A DNA stretch of 64,000 bases from an uncultured Lachnospiraceae bacterium (GTDB lineage: Bacteria > Bacillota > Clostridia > Lachnospirales > Lachnospiraceae), in NCBI GenBank assembly GCA_910577175.1, contig CAJTLU010000001.1, positions 124,001-188,000 on the forward strand. Direction: 5' to 3'. Positions 52,720-61,441 of this stretch are shown in pieces. The notes beneath the pieces are model-generated. The model saw nothing but the letters and a program-made list of their open reading frames with translations, did not search any database and had not been told where the DNA came from. A program made the position numbers and the translations under genes. How positions within the stretch are numbered: the stretch's first letter is position 1; every line of letters begins with the position of its first letter.

Positions 52720-53559
52720 ATGGAATGGATTCAGGTAATCAATTGTGCAATTGAATATATGGAACAGCACTTGCTGGAGGATATCCGTGCGGAGGATGTT
52801 GCAGGGCAGGTGCATATTTCATCGTTCCATTTTCAGAGGGCATTTCATCTTTTTACCGGAATGACAATAGGAGAATACCTGCGGAAGAGAAAACTGTCCT
52901 TAGCGGGAGAGGAGCTGACAAAGGAGAATAAGAAGGTAATCGACGTAGCGTTAAAGTATGGCTATGATTCTCCCGAAAGCTTTTCAAAGGCATTCCTGCG
53001 ATTCCACGGGATTACTCCGCATCAGGTAAAGAAAGGGAAAGAATTAAAATACTTTCATAAGCTTGTTATAAAAATCATTGTGGAGAGTGGTACTGTTATG
53101 GATTACCGTATTGAGAAAAAGGAGGGCTTCCGGCTTCTGGTATACGCACGGAGGTTTACGGAAGAGAGCAGCAGGGAAGGCATTCCGGCATTCTGGGAGG
53201 AATATTACCAGAAGGAAATTTATAAGAAGGCGCCCGGCTATCTTGGGATATGCGCACAGGAGAAAATGGGGGCAAAGGACTTTCTGTATGGAATCGGGTG
53301 TGATGCAGAGGATGTAAGCGGAGTGCCGGAAGGCTTTGAGGTGTTAAATATTCCGGCTTACACATGGGCGATTTTTAAATGTGTAGGCGCGATGCCTGCC
53401 GCAATACAGGATATGTGGGACCGTATTTACCGGGAGTGGCTTCCCGGAGCCGGTTATGAGCTGATAACAGATTACGATATTGAAAACTATCTGCCGGGAG
53501 ATAATACGTCGGACAGTTATGTGAGTGAAATCTGGCTTCCGGTAAAGGAAAGGGCGTAA
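52720..53559 (+). CDS. AraC family regulator with GyrI-like effector domain (2)
   Basis: 279 residues. Same layout as the 47740 product: two helix-turn-helix units (VAGQVHISSFHFQRAFHLFT; VIDVALKYGYDSPESFSKAF) and a GyrI-like domain starting MDYRIEKKEGFRLLVYARRF. The two proteins are similar through their whole length, including the C-terminal YELITDYDIENYLPG / YEYANAPDIEVYLNP part. GAGGTGACAAGCAT lies before the start, a rather weak ribosome site. It is convergent with apbE, with only 8 bases between them. Confidence 0.92.
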   Translation: MEWIQVINCAIEYMEQHLLEDIRAEDVAGQVHISSFHFQRAFHLFTGMTIGEYLRKRKLSLAGEELTKENKKVIDVALKYGYDSPESFSKAFLRFHGITPHQVKKGKELKYFHKLVIKIIVESGTVMDYRIEKKEGFRLLVYARRFTEESSREGIPAFWEEYYQKEIYKKAPGYLGICAQEKMGAKDFLYGIGCDAEDVSGVPEGFEVLNIPAYTWAIFKCVGAMPAAIQDMWDRIYREWLPGAGYELITDYDIENYLPGDNTSDSYVSEIWLPVKERA

Positions 53560-53567
53560 GACCTGCT

Positions 53568-54758
53568 TTACTGGGAGAACCGGAAGCCGGTAGCTTCCTG
53601 AAAGCCTTTGGAAAAGAGGTACTCCGGTTCGGTGATGGTCTGTGCTTCCGGGTTGTAGCTGCCGCTTAGAAACATTGCATAGATTTCGATTCCGGCGGAA
53701 AGCTCCTCTACCAGTGCCAGACCGTCGTCCGCTCCCAGAAGGAAACAAACGGTAGATAAGAGGTCGGCAAGCACGGAAGATTCACACACAATCGTTACCG
53801 AAAGCAGATTGTTTTGTACGGGATACCCGGTAGCAGCGTCTAAAATATGATGATAGAGCGTGCCGCCCTCGACAAAAAAGCGTTCGTAAATGCCGGAGGT
53901 AACGACCGACTTATCTTTGATTGTAAGGACACCTGCAAGCTCTGCGGGAGAAAACGGCATGGCAATTCCGATACGGTAGGCACTGCCATCCGGTTTTGCC
54001 CCGAGTGCCAGTGTGTTGCCGCCAAGGTTAAGGAGCGCACTTTTGATGCCGTGTTCCGTTAAATAGGCGGCAGCGCGGTCGGCGAGCCACCCTTTGGCAA
54101 GCGCGCCGAGGTCGAACTGCGTGCCTGCCGGATAATAAAGCTGTGTGCCCTCCAGTACGACGTTTTCACCTCCGACGGTGGCAAGGCAGCTTTTCAGTGC
54201 GTCAGGCTCCGGGACTGCCGGGGTGCCGGAAGAAAAGCCCCAGAGACTGCTTAAAGGGGCGGTTGTAATATCAAAATGCCCGTTGGATGCCTCCCCGAAT
54301 GAAAGTCCCAGTGCAAGCAGCTCTGCAAGGTCTTTTGAGACCTCCATGCTGCCGGAAGTGTTGTGGTTGACCGTGTAAAGCTCACTGCCGGGAAGCGTGC
54401 GGCTAAAAATGGTTTCGTATTCTGCAAGCAGGGAAAAACAGCCTTTCAGCAGTTCCGTATCCGTACAGTCATAAAGCGTAACAGAAACGACGGTGGAAAA
54501 AAGACCGGTGTGCGTGCCGGTCAACGAGCCGTCTTTTTCTGAGATAAGAAGCGTGGCAAGGATGCTTTCCTGATAAGCGGAGCATTCTTCCCTGGTGATA
54601 CGGGAACCATCCAGATGATGGGAAAAGTCAACGGCATCTTCTGGTTCCGTTTTTTTCAAGGAACAGCCGGTAAGACCGGAACAAATCAAAAAAAGCAAAG
54701 CAGTCAAAAGGAAAGAACGCCGCGGAATGTGCCTTCTTTTTTTTATGGTGCAGGTCAT
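53568..54758 (-). CDS. apbE: FAD:protein FMN transferase, lipoprotein
   Basis: 396 residues. Transfers FMN from FAD to Thr residues of exported flavoproteins such as RNF or NQR subunits. Signal peptide with lipobox GLTGC, so it is membrane-anchored outside. Family motifs: LGALAKGWLADRAA (flavin/Mg site), LLNLGGNTLALG, and HHILDAATGYP. No target flavoprotein gene is adjacent. The promoter has a small palindrome near its -10. Confidence 0.93.
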   Translation of the reverse strand: MTCTIKKRRHIPRRSFLLTALLFLICSGLTGCSLKKTEPEDAVDFSHHLDGSRITREECSAYQESILATLLISEKDGSLTGTHTGLFSTVVSVTLYDCTDTELLKGCFSLLAEYETIFSRTLPGSELYTVNHNTSGSMEVSKDLAELLALGLSFGEASNGHFDITTAPLSSLWGFSSGTPAVPEPDALKSCLATVGGENVVLEGTQLYYPAGTQFDLGALAKGWLADRAAAYLTEHGIKSALLNLGGNTLALGAKPDGSAYRIGIAMPFSPAELAGVLTIKDKSVVTSGIYERFFVEGGTLYHHILDAATGYPVQNNLLSVTIVCESSVLADLLSTVCFLLGADDGLALVEELSAGIEIYAMFLSGSYNPEAQTITEPEYLFSKGFQEATGFRFSQ

Positions 54759-54810
54759 GGAAAACTCCTCTCAGGAAATATAAAAAACCGAATTGCGGTG
54801 ATAGAAAAGC

Positions 54811-54856
54811 TCTGTAACATCAGCTACAGAATACGACGAAATAAAGAAAAAGTCAA
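54811..54856 (-). promoter_or_regulatory. apbE promoter with possible operator
   Basis: Minus strand TTGACT (54856-54851), 17 bases, TATTCT (54833-54828). The inverted repeat TCTGTA ... TACAGA (54811-54816 with 54825-54830) overlaps the -10 and start, where a repressor could act. Confidence 0.6.
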
Positions 54857-55002
54857 TACCTTGCTCCCTTAATACGGGGAGGTTTGGAAAATGCCAAAGG
54901 CAAAAGCTAATTTGCTATGTCAAAATAAATAAGCGGACAGTTAAACCGCAATTCAGCTTCTGATAAAACATGAATAAATATTATTTAAAAGGGGTGCATA
55001 TT

Positions 55003-55713
55003 ATGGACGAAACAAATGGTTTAAGGCTTATAGAGAAATTGAAGGAAGATCAGGGGAAGTTCCGTGAAGAAGGCGGGGCATATCAATTGCTCCAAGAGTA
55101 CTTTGACGGGCTTTCAAAAGAAACTCTGCGTGATTTGTTATGCTGTGAAGATAAAAGTATAAGACAAACAGCGCTTTGGATAATATCTGAATTGGGAGAG
55201 GATTCCAAAGCCTTACTAGAAGAAGTAGCAGCTCAAATGAATGATGACAATCCTCTTATTTGTTATTATGCTTCTGAAATAGTAGCATGCATTGCAGCTG
55301 ATAAGTATATGGACGACTTTATGAGGGTATTTGGTTTTTTTGAGCATTCCAACGCTAAAATCAGAACATTGTCCATGTTTATTATTTCTAGGTTGTCTGA
55401 TTCACGTATACAGGAGGCATATTCATATTCGGTCAACAATAAAATTCTCAGCAGCTCGCATGAAAAGGGCTTAGTATCCTTGATGAATGTAAATACTCTT
55501 ACCGCCTCCGACATAACGGCTATGATTGACAGTGATGACTTCATAATCAGGAAATACGGCGTTATCGCTGCTTCAAGGGTTTATGAAAAATATCCGGAGA
55601 TTATGAAGAAATCAGTAAATTCTGAAGATTCAGACGTTCGGGATTTTTCAAAAGATGAAGTGCAGGCTAAAGCTGAAATTGCGCAGTTGTTTCATCGCAT
55701 TCAAAAACATTAA
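55003..55713 (+). CDS. HEAT-repeat protein
   Basis: 236 residues from ATG 55003 (AAAAGGGGTG nine bases ahead). Tandem helix pairs with HEAT/PBS-lyase-type spacing (SIRQTALWIISELGED, NPLICYYASEIVACIA, NAKIRTLSMFIISRL, DFIIRKYGVIAASRVY). No catalytic motif, signal or span. Such proteins are scaffolds or DNA-repair glycosylase relatives, and function cannot be assigned. It is divergent from apbE and more AT-rich than its neighbours. Confidence 0.8.
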   Translation: MDETNGLRLIEKLKEDQGKFREEGGAYQLLQEYFDGLSKETLRDLLCCEDKSIRQTALWIISELGEDSKALLEEVAAQMNDDNPLICYYASEIVACIAADKYMDDFMRVFGFFEHSNAKIRTLSMFIISRLSDSRIQEAYSYSVNNKILSSSHEKGLVSLMNVNTLTASDITAMIDSDDFIIRKYGVIAASRVYEKYPEIMKKSVNSEDSDVRDFSKDEVQAKAEIAQLFHRIQKH

Positions 55714-55839
55714 AGCAGAGATGAGATTGCATAAAAATTCGCAGCGGCACAACACTGAAAAACGTTCCTTTGTATTGCCTAAAATGTAAAAATGAAACGC
55801 TAAGTAACATTATCAACATAAAACTAAGGCAAAAGAGCA

Positions 55840-55868
55840 TTTACATCGCTGCCGCTTTACAGTAAAAT
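55840..55868 (+). promoter_or_regulatory. gatCAB promoter
   Basis: TTTACA (55840-55845), 17 bases, TAAAAT (55863-55868). No GCGGAAAC motif in the expected place. Confidence 0.7.
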
Positions 55869-55902
55869 GAAAGCAGGAACATCAGAGAGGAGAAGTGCCG
55901 GG

Positions 55903-56187
55903 ATGCAGATGGACGATACGATAATAGAACGGATGGAGTTTCTTGCGAAGCTTTCTTTAAGCAGTGCGGAGCGGGAAAGAGCAGGAAAGGAAATCGAAAA
56001 AATACTGTCTTATGTAGAAAAGTTAAATGAGCTGGATACGGACGGTGTGGAGCCGCTTGTGCACATTCTGCCGGAGGTGAATGTGTTCCGGGAAGATACG
56101 GTGACAAATGAGGACGGAAGAGCCATGGCGCTTTCCCAGGCGCCTCTGCAAAGAGAAGGGCAGTATGTAGTGCCGAAAACGGTATAG
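55903..56187 (+). CDS. gatC: Asp-tRNA(Asn)/Glu-tRNA(Gln) amidotransferase subunit C
   Basis: 94 residues from ATG 55903, after GAGGAG. Small GatC chain, which wraps GatA and GatB together; typical stretches EFLAKLSLSSAERERAGKEI, LNELDTDGVEPLVH and a C-terminal QYVVPKTV. First gene of gatCAB; 15 bases to gatA. Confidence 0.95.
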   Translation: MQMDDTIIERMEFLAKLSLSSAERERAGKEIEKILSYVEKLNELDTDGVEPLVHILPEVNVFREDTVTNEDGRAMALSQAPLQREGQYVVPKTV

Positions 56188-56202
56188 CGGAGGATAAGTC
56201 GG

Positions 56203-57729
56203 ATGGAATTGTTACGGATGCAGGCAGAGGAGCTTTCCGGAAGGATAAAGAGGGGGGAGCTTACGGTATGGGAGGCGGTAAATTTTTACCGGGAGCGGGC
56301 AGCACTGGCAGAACCGGAAACCGGGGCATTTCTTTCCTTTCCAGAGGAGGATGCCCTGAAAAGGCGTGCCGATGAGGTACAGGAAGGAATAAAAAGCGGA
56401 AGATATCAGGGAAGGCTGGCAGGAGTGCCGGTCGCGGTAAAGGATAATATCTGTACGAAAGGGCTGAGGACAAGCTGTGCCTCTAAAATGTTAGAGAATT
56501 TTGTACCCGCGTACGATGCGACGGTAGTGGAGCGCATGCAGGCTGCGGGAATGATTGTGCTTGGAAAAACAAATCTGGATGAGTTTGCAATGGGCAGCAC
56601 GACGGAGACTTCGGCGCTTGCCCGGACGAAAAACCCGTGGAATGGGCGGCATGTGCCGGGGGGCTCCTCCGGCGGTTCCTGTGCGGCGGTAGCCGCAGGC
56701 GAGGTACCGCTTGCGTTAGGAACGGATACGGGCGGCTCCATCCGGAAGCCGGCAGCCTATTGCGGCGTGACAGGCTTTAAGCCAACTTACGGAAGAGTAT
56801 CCCGTTACGGGATGATTGCCTATGCGTCTTCCCTGGACCAGGTCGGGCCGGTTGGCAGAACCGTATCCGATTGTGCGGCGTTATATGAAATAATTGCGGG
56901 AAATGACCCGAGGGATGCGGTTACCTCAAAAAAAGAGGTGCACATTCCCTGGGCGGAGCTTTCTGGCGCGCCGGAGGCAGTGGAACGGCTGAAAGGGATG
57001 CGGATCGGGGTTCCGAAAGAATATCTGGGAGAAGGGACACAGGAGGAGGTAAGGAAAGCGGTAGGGGAGACAGCGGTACTGCTTGCAAGGAACGGTGCAA
57101 GCGTGGAGGAAATTTCACTTCCGCTGACGGAGTACGTTATTTCTGCCTATTATATCATTGCCTGCGCCGAGGCAGGCTCGAACCTTGCCCGGTTTGACGG
57201 CGTAAAGTACGGGTATCGTGCAAAGGAAGCGGAGGGCTTGCAGGAGATGTACCGGAGAAGCCGTTCAGATGGCTTCGGGAAGGAGGTAAAGCGGAGAATC
57301 CTTCTTGGTTCGTTTGTACTAAGCGCCGGGTATTATGATGCATATTATCTCAAGGCATTAAAGGTGAAACGGCTGATAAAGGAGGAATTTGACAGGGTGT
57401 TTGCTTCCTTTGACTGTCTTCTTACGCCAGCGGCGTCCGAGACAGCGCCGGAGTTCGGGACAAGCCTTCCGGATCCGTTGCAGATGTATTTGAGCGATAT
57501 CGATACGGCAGGGGTAAATCTGGCAGGTCTCCCGGCAATCAGTATTCCCTGCGGCTTTGGGAGAAACGGGCTTCCGCTCGGAATACAGTTCATTGGGAAC
57601 CGGTTTTGCGAGGAGACGCTGTTTTGCGTTGCAAGGGCGTATGAAGAGCTGCGCGGCGCCCTTCCGGCGGTCTGGGACAAGGAGGACGAAAGGAGGGAGT
57701 GTAGTGCAGGAAGAAGAAAAGCAGTATGA
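56203..57729 (+). CDS. gatA: Asp-tRNA(Asn)/Glu-tRNA(Gln) amidotransferase subunit A
   Basis: 508 residues. Amidase-signature enzyme that frees ammonia from glutamine for the transamidation of Glu-tRNA(Gln) (and Asp-tRNA(Asn)). Catalytic Lys in VAVKDNICTKGL; Ser-rich loop GGSSGGSCAAVAAG and GTDTGGSIRKPAAYCG with the two catalytic Ser. Normal length is about 485, so the C-terminus is slightly long (KEDERRECSAGRRKAV) where it overlaps gatB by 26 bases. Confidence 0.97.
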   Translation: MELLRMQAEELSGRIKRGELTVWEAVNFYRERAALAEPETGAFLSFPEEDALKRRADEVQEGIKSGRYQGRLAGVPVAVKDNICTKGLRTSCASKMLENFVPAYDATVVERMQAAGMIVLGKTNLDEFAMGSTTETSALARTKNPWNGRHVPGGSSGGSCAAVAAGEVPLALGTDTGGSIRKPAAYCGVTGFKPTYGRVSRYGMIAYASSLDQVGPVGRTVSDCAALYEIIAGNDPRDAVTSKKEVHIPWAELSGAPEAVERLKGMRIGVPKEYLGEGTQEEVRKAVGETAVLLARNGASVEEISLPLTEYVISAYYIIACAEAGSNLARFDGVKYGYRAKEAEGLQEMYRRSRSDGFGKEVKRRILLGSFVLSAGYYDAYYLKALKVKRLIKEEFDRVFASFDCLLTPAASETAPEFGTSLPDPLQMYLSDIDTAGVNLAGLPAISIPCGFGRNGLPLGIQFIGNRFCEETLFCVARAYEELRGALPAVWDKEDERRECSAGRRKAV

Positions 57730-59206
57730 AACCGTAATCGGACTGGAGGTGCATGTTGAGCTTTCCACAAAGACAAAGATATTCTGCGGCTGTTCTACAA
57801 GATTTGGCGCGCCGCCGAATACGCAGACCTGCCCGGTCTGCACCGGTATGCCGGGAACTCTTCCGGTGTTAAACCGTCAGGTAGTGGAGTATGCCCTTGC
57901 CTTAGGGCTTGCCTTGCATTGCGAGGTGAACCGTTACTGCCGGTTCGACCGGAAGAATTATTTCTATCCGGACAATCCGCAGAATTATCAGATTTCCCAG
58001 CTCTATCTGCCGGTCTGTTATAACGGGGAGATAGAGATTGCGCTCGCCGGGGAGCGGGAAGAGAAGGAGAATAGCGCTCTGCCGGAGGCTGCCGGGACGG
58101 GCAGGAAAAAGAAAATCCGGATTCACGAGCTGCATATGGAGGAGGATGCAGGCAAGCTGGTGCATGAAGAAAACGGGGACAGTTCCCTTGTGGATTATAA
58201 CCGGAGCGGCGTGCCGTTAATTGAAATTGTATCGGAGCCGGATATGCGAAACGCAGAGGAAGCGGTTGCATATCTGGAAAAGCTCTGTATGCTCTGCCGG
58301 TATCTCGGTATTTCGGATGGAAAGCTGCAGGAGGGTTCCCTGCGTGCGGATGTCAATCTTTCGGTACGGAAGGCTGGATGCAGGACGCTTGGCACACGGA
58401 CCGAAATGAAAAACTTAAATTCCTTCCGGGCGGTTTCCCGTGCTGTTGCGGAGGAGCGCAGACGGCAGATTGCCTTGCTGGAGGAAGGAAAAAAGGTCAT
58501 ACAGGAGACAAGACGCTGGGACGATGCAAAGGGAGTTTCTTATTCGATACGTTCCAAGGAGGATGCCGAGGATTACCGTTACTTTCCGGAGCCGGATGTC
58601 CCGCCGGTAGTGATTTCTGAGAAATGGACAGAGGAAATCAGAGGCCGTCTGCCGGAGTTCCGGGAGGAGAAGGAAGCGCGTTACCAGAAGGAGTTCGGAC
58701 TGTCTGCATACGATGCAGGGGTTTTGACGCAGTCGAAGCATCTTGCGGAGCTTTTTGAGGAGACGGCGGTTTTATGCGGGAAACCGAAGAAGGCGGCAAA
58801 CTGGTTTATGGGAGAACTGCTGCGTCTGCTGAAGGAAAAGGGAATGGAGCCGGAGAAGCTTATGTTTTCGCCGAAGCACCTTGCGGATTTAATTACAGCG
58901 GCAGAGCAGGGAAAAATCAATCAGGCAAATGCACAGAAGGTGTTTGCAGAGATTGTGGAGCGGGATGTCGAGCCGCTTTCCTATATGAAAGAGCAGAGGC
59001 TTGAAAGCCTCTCCGATGAAGGAATGCTGCGTTTAGCAGCAGAGGAAGTGCTTGCCGGGAATCCGGGGCTTGTGGCAGAATTTCATGCGGGAAAGGAAAA
59101 GGTATTTGGGTTTTTTGTCGGTCAGATTATGAAAAAGACCAGAGGGATGGCGGATCCTGGAAAGGTAAATGCGCTTTTAAGACAGCTTCTTATGCGGGGA
59201 GAATAG
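57704..59206 (+). CDS. gatB: Asp-tRNA(Asn)/Glu-tRNA(Gln) amidotransferase subunit B
   Basis: 500 residues from GTG 57704, after AAAGGAGGG; the frame is open further up only because it overlaps gatA. Motifs: VIGLEVHVELST, the Cys-rich NTQTCPVCTGMPGTLPVLN, HMEEDAGKL, VPLIEIVSEPD, and a C-terminal YqeY-like tRNA-binding domain. It is about 20 residues longer than common because of a Lys/Glu-rich insertion (around residues 115-140, REEKENSALPEAAGTGRKKK) in the cradle domain. Confidence 0.96.
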   Translation: MQEEEKQYETVIGLEVHVELSTKTKIFCGCSTRFGAPPNTQTCPVCTGMPGTLPVLNRQVVEYALALGLALHCEVNRYCRFDRKNYFYPDNPQNYQISQLYLPVCYNGEIEIALAGEREEKENSALPEAAGTGRKKKIRIHELHMEEDAGKLVHEENGDSSLVDYNRSGVPLIEIVSEPDMRNAEEAVAYLEKLCMLCRYLGISDGKLQEGSLRADVNLSVRKAGCRTLGTRTEMKNLNSFRAVSRAVAEERRRQIALLEEGKKVIQETRRWDDAKGVSYSIRSKEDAEDYRYFPEPDVPPVVISEKWTEEIRGRLPEFREEKEARYQKEFGLSAYDAGVLTQSKHLAELFEETAVLCGKPKKAANWFMGELLRLLKEKGMEPEKLMFSPKHLADLITAAEQGKINQANAQKVFAEIVERDVEPLSYMKEQRLESLSDEGMLRLAAEEVLAGNPGLVAEFHAGKEKVFGFFVGQIMKKTRGMADPGKVNALLRQLLMRGE

Positions 59207-59294
59207 CCCGGTGCTCCCCGGAGGTTCGTATTTTGTATGCCACCTTATGTTCCGGAGAGCGCGCGTTGCCCGGAACTTCCAAAATGCTAAAAAA

Positions 59295-59351
59295 TGCGGA
59301 AACTCAAGGAAGGGAAATTTACTTGACAAATAGAAAGAGGATTGATAAAAT
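59295..59351 (+). promoter_or_regulatory. ilvN-ilvC promoter with GCGGAAAC motif
   Basis: Perfect-type TGCGGAAACTCAAG (59295-59308), TTGACA (59323-59328), 17 bases, TAAAAT (59346-59351). Motif-to-35 distance is 28 bases. The spacer ahead (59207-59294) holds more repeat-like sequence (TTCGTATTTTGTATGC near 59226). Confidence 0.85.
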
Positions 59352-59388
59352 ACACTGTGACATGATACTGTGAGAAAGAAGGGACCTT

Positions 59389-59895
59389 ATGAGCCGGATG
59401 GTGTTATCGATTTTGGTAGAAAATACGGCAGGCGTACTGAGCCGGATTTCCGGACTGTTCAGCCGCCGCGGTTATAATATTGACAGTCTGTCGGTAGGCG
59501 AGACAGAGAATCCGAAGTATTCCCGTATGACTGTAGCGGTCAGCGGTGAGGACGGTATTTTAGAACAAATCCGCAAGCAGCTTGTAAAGTTAGAGGATGT
59601 TGTAGACATTACAGAGCTGACGAACGGCGGCTCCGTCTGCAGGGAGCTTGTACTGGTAAAGGTGCAGGCAGACCGGAAGGAGCGTCAGGCGGTGATTTCC
59701 GTTGCAGACATTTTCCGGGCAAAAATTGTCGATGTAGCGCCGGAGTCCCTGATGGTAGAGCTGACCGGGAACCAGGCGAAGATTGACGCGTTTATCAAGC
59801 TTTTAGAGGGCTTTACGATTAAAGAATTTGTCCGTACCGGGATTACCGGACTGGTGCGCGGCGCCGGGGATATCGAGGACTACATTTCGGATTAG
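59389..59895 (+). CDS. ilvN: Acetolactate synthase small (regulatory) subunit
   Basis: 168 residues. Regulatory chain of acetohydroxyacid synthase, the first step of branched-chain amino acid synthesis; its ACT domain (MVLSILVENTAGVLSRISGL, then SRRGYNIDSLSVG) binds valine. The C-terminal domain (ELVLVKVQADRKERQAV) is normal. The large subunit gene ilvB is not upstream, where the gat operon ends instead, nor anywhere in the window. About 90 bases separate it from ilvC. Confidence 0.95.
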   Translation: MSRMVLSILVENTAGVLSRISGLFSRRGYNIDSLSVGETENPKYSRMTVAVSGEDGILEQIRKQLVKLEDVVDITELTNGGSVCRELVLVKVQADRKERQAVISVADIFRAKIVDVAPESLMVELTGNQAKIDAFIKLLEGFTIKEFVRTGITGLVRGAGDIEDYISD

Positions 59896-59985
59896 CCGGG
59901 AGTTTTGCCGGTTTTTATTGTTTGTTTTGTTACGAGTGTACGACGCATTATGCGCATACCATAAAAAATTCAGGAGGATACAAAA

Positions 59986-60996
59986 ATGGCAAAGATTTAT
60001 TACCAGCAGGATTGCAATCTTGCACTGTTAGACGGAAAAACCGTTGCAGTAATCGGCTACGGCAGTCAGGGACATGCCCATGCGTTAAACATGAAGGAGT
60101 CCGGGGTACACGTGGTAATCGGTTTGTACGAAGGCAGTAAGTCGTGGGCGAAGGCAGAGGCTGCAGGCTTTGAGGTATATACGGCAGCAGAGGCTGCAAA
60201 GAGAGCGGACATTATTATGATTCTGATTAATGATGAGAAGCAGAAGAAGATGTACGAGGAGTCGATTGCCCCGAATCTTCAGCCGGGCAATATGTTAATG
60301 TTTGCACACGGTTTTGCAATCCACTTCGGACAGATTATTCCGCCGAAGGATGTCGATGTCGTTATGATTGCCCCGAAGGGACCGGGTCATACGGTAAGAA
60401 GCCAGTATCAGGAAGGCAAGGGCGTTCCGTGCTTAATCGCTGTACATCAGGATGCTACGGGGAAAGCACACGAGATGGGTCTTGCTTACGCGCTTGCAAT
60501 CGGCGGTGCAAGAGCAGGTGTTCTCCAGACTACGTTCCGTGAAGAGACTGAGACCGACCTGTTCGGCGAGCAGGCAGTTCTCTGCGGCGGCGTAACCGCG
60601 CTGATGAAGGCAGGCTTTGAGACGCTTGTTGAGGCAGGCTATGAGCCGGAGAGCGCATACTTTGAGTGTATCCATGAGATGAAGCTTATCGTTGACCTTA
60701 TTTTCCAGAGCGGCTTCCAGGGAATGAGATATTCTATTTCCAATACCGCCGAGTACGGGGATTACATTACCGGACCGAAGATTATTACGGACGAGACGAA
60801 GAAGGCAATGAAGCAGGTATTAAAGGACATCCAGGAGGGCGTGTTTGCGCGGAACTGGCTGACGGAGAACGCAGTAGGCTGTCCGAACTTCAACGCGATG
60901 AGAAGACGCGGCGCTGCCCATCAGTTAGAGGAAGTCGGTGCAGAGCTTCGTAAGCTTTACAGCTGGAACAATGAGAACAAGCTGATTGATAACTAA
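59986..60996 (+). CDS. ilvC: Ketol-acid reductoisomerase
   Basis: 336 residues, class I (short) form. Converts acetolactate to dihydroxyisovalerate with NAD(P)H and Mg. Nucleotide-binding loop GYGSQGHAHALNMKESG; metal-binding and knotted C-terminal domain including DLFGEQAVLCGG and ECIHEMKLIVDLI. AGGAGG seven bases ahead of the ATG. Shares the ilvN promoter; a strong terminator follows. Confidence 0.98.
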   Translation: MAKIYYQQDCNLALLDGKTVAVIGYGSQGHAHALNMKESGVHVVIGLYEGSKSWAKAEAAGFEVYTAAEAAKRADIIMILINDEKQKKMYEESIAPNLQPGNMLMFAHGFAIHFGQIIPPKDVDVVMIAPKGPGHTVRSQYQEGKGVPCLIAVHQDATGKAHEMGLAYALAIGGARAGVLQTTFREETETDLFGEQAVLCGGVTALMKAGFETLVEAGYEPESAYFECIHEMKLIVDLIFQSGFQGMRYSISNTAEYGDYITGPKIITDETKKAMKQVLKDIQEGVFARNWLTENAVGCPNFNAMRRRGAAHQLEEVGAELRKLYSWNNENKLIDN

Positions 60997-61020
60997 GAAA
61001 TAGCAGAGAGGAATAAAGGA

Positions 61021-61088
61021 AGCAGCTTCTGTTACGGAAGGACATGGAATCCGGTGTCTTTCCGGGAACAGAGGTTGCTTTTGTTTTA
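61021..61088 (+). terminator. Terminator after ilvC
   Basis: Outer arms 61021-61033 and 61067-61080 (with G-U pairs), inner stem GGACA/TGTCT around 61040-61060, then TTTTGTTTTA. Confidence 0.8.
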
Positions 61089-61125
61089 TTAACGCAGGTA
61101 CAGCTTGTCAGAACCTTACAAAAAA

Positions 61126-61178
61126 TGGGGAAATTTGGTTTGTTTTTGGTTGACAGAAATCCCATAATGTGGTAAAAT
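61126..61178 (+). promoter_or_regulatory. Promoter of the ABC transporter leader with motif variant
   Basis: TGGGGAAATTTGG (61126) is a weaker motif copy, followed by TTGACA (61150-61155), 17 bases, TAAAAT (61173-61178). Motif-to-35 distance is 24 bases. Confidence 0.7.
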
Positions 61179-61184
61179 GAATTA

Positions 61185-61340
61185 GAAATAAAATTTATGA
61201 CAGAGTATAGTAATTTGGTAAGGACTGTAGAAGCGCAGTGACACAAGGCTGGGAGTAAAAGAAGGGTAAAGTTAAATTTTGTTTGGAATCTTTCTAGGAA
61301 AGTCCGGCTACAAATGTTTGATTTGTTGTCGGGCTTTTTT
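61185..61340 (+). ncRNA. Structured leader or small RNA ending in a terminator
   Basis: From the predicted start near 61185 the transcript runs about 155 bases to a 15-bp hairpin (61301-61315 with 61321-61335, one mismatch) and a T run at 61335-61340, about 100 bases ahead of the first permease gene. TGTAG near 61226 could pair with CTACA in the 5' arm of the terminator, a possible antiterminator. I do not recognise a riboswitch or T-box; GGTGGNACCGCG is absent. It could be an attenuator for the transporter or a separate small RNA. Confidence 0.5.
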
Positions 61341-61441
61341 GTTTCAGAGGAAATACTGTGCTGTGTCAGTGCATGGGAGCACATTTCTATGGAGCTTGTG
61401 AATACCATAGAAGTGAGAGTTTGAAAGAGGGAGGGGACATT

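Noticed and set aside
59207..59388. T-box or leader-peptide attenuator for ilvNC
   Set aside because: No T-box GGTGGNACCGCG sequence, no run of Leu/Val/Ile codons and no terminator between promoter and start codon.
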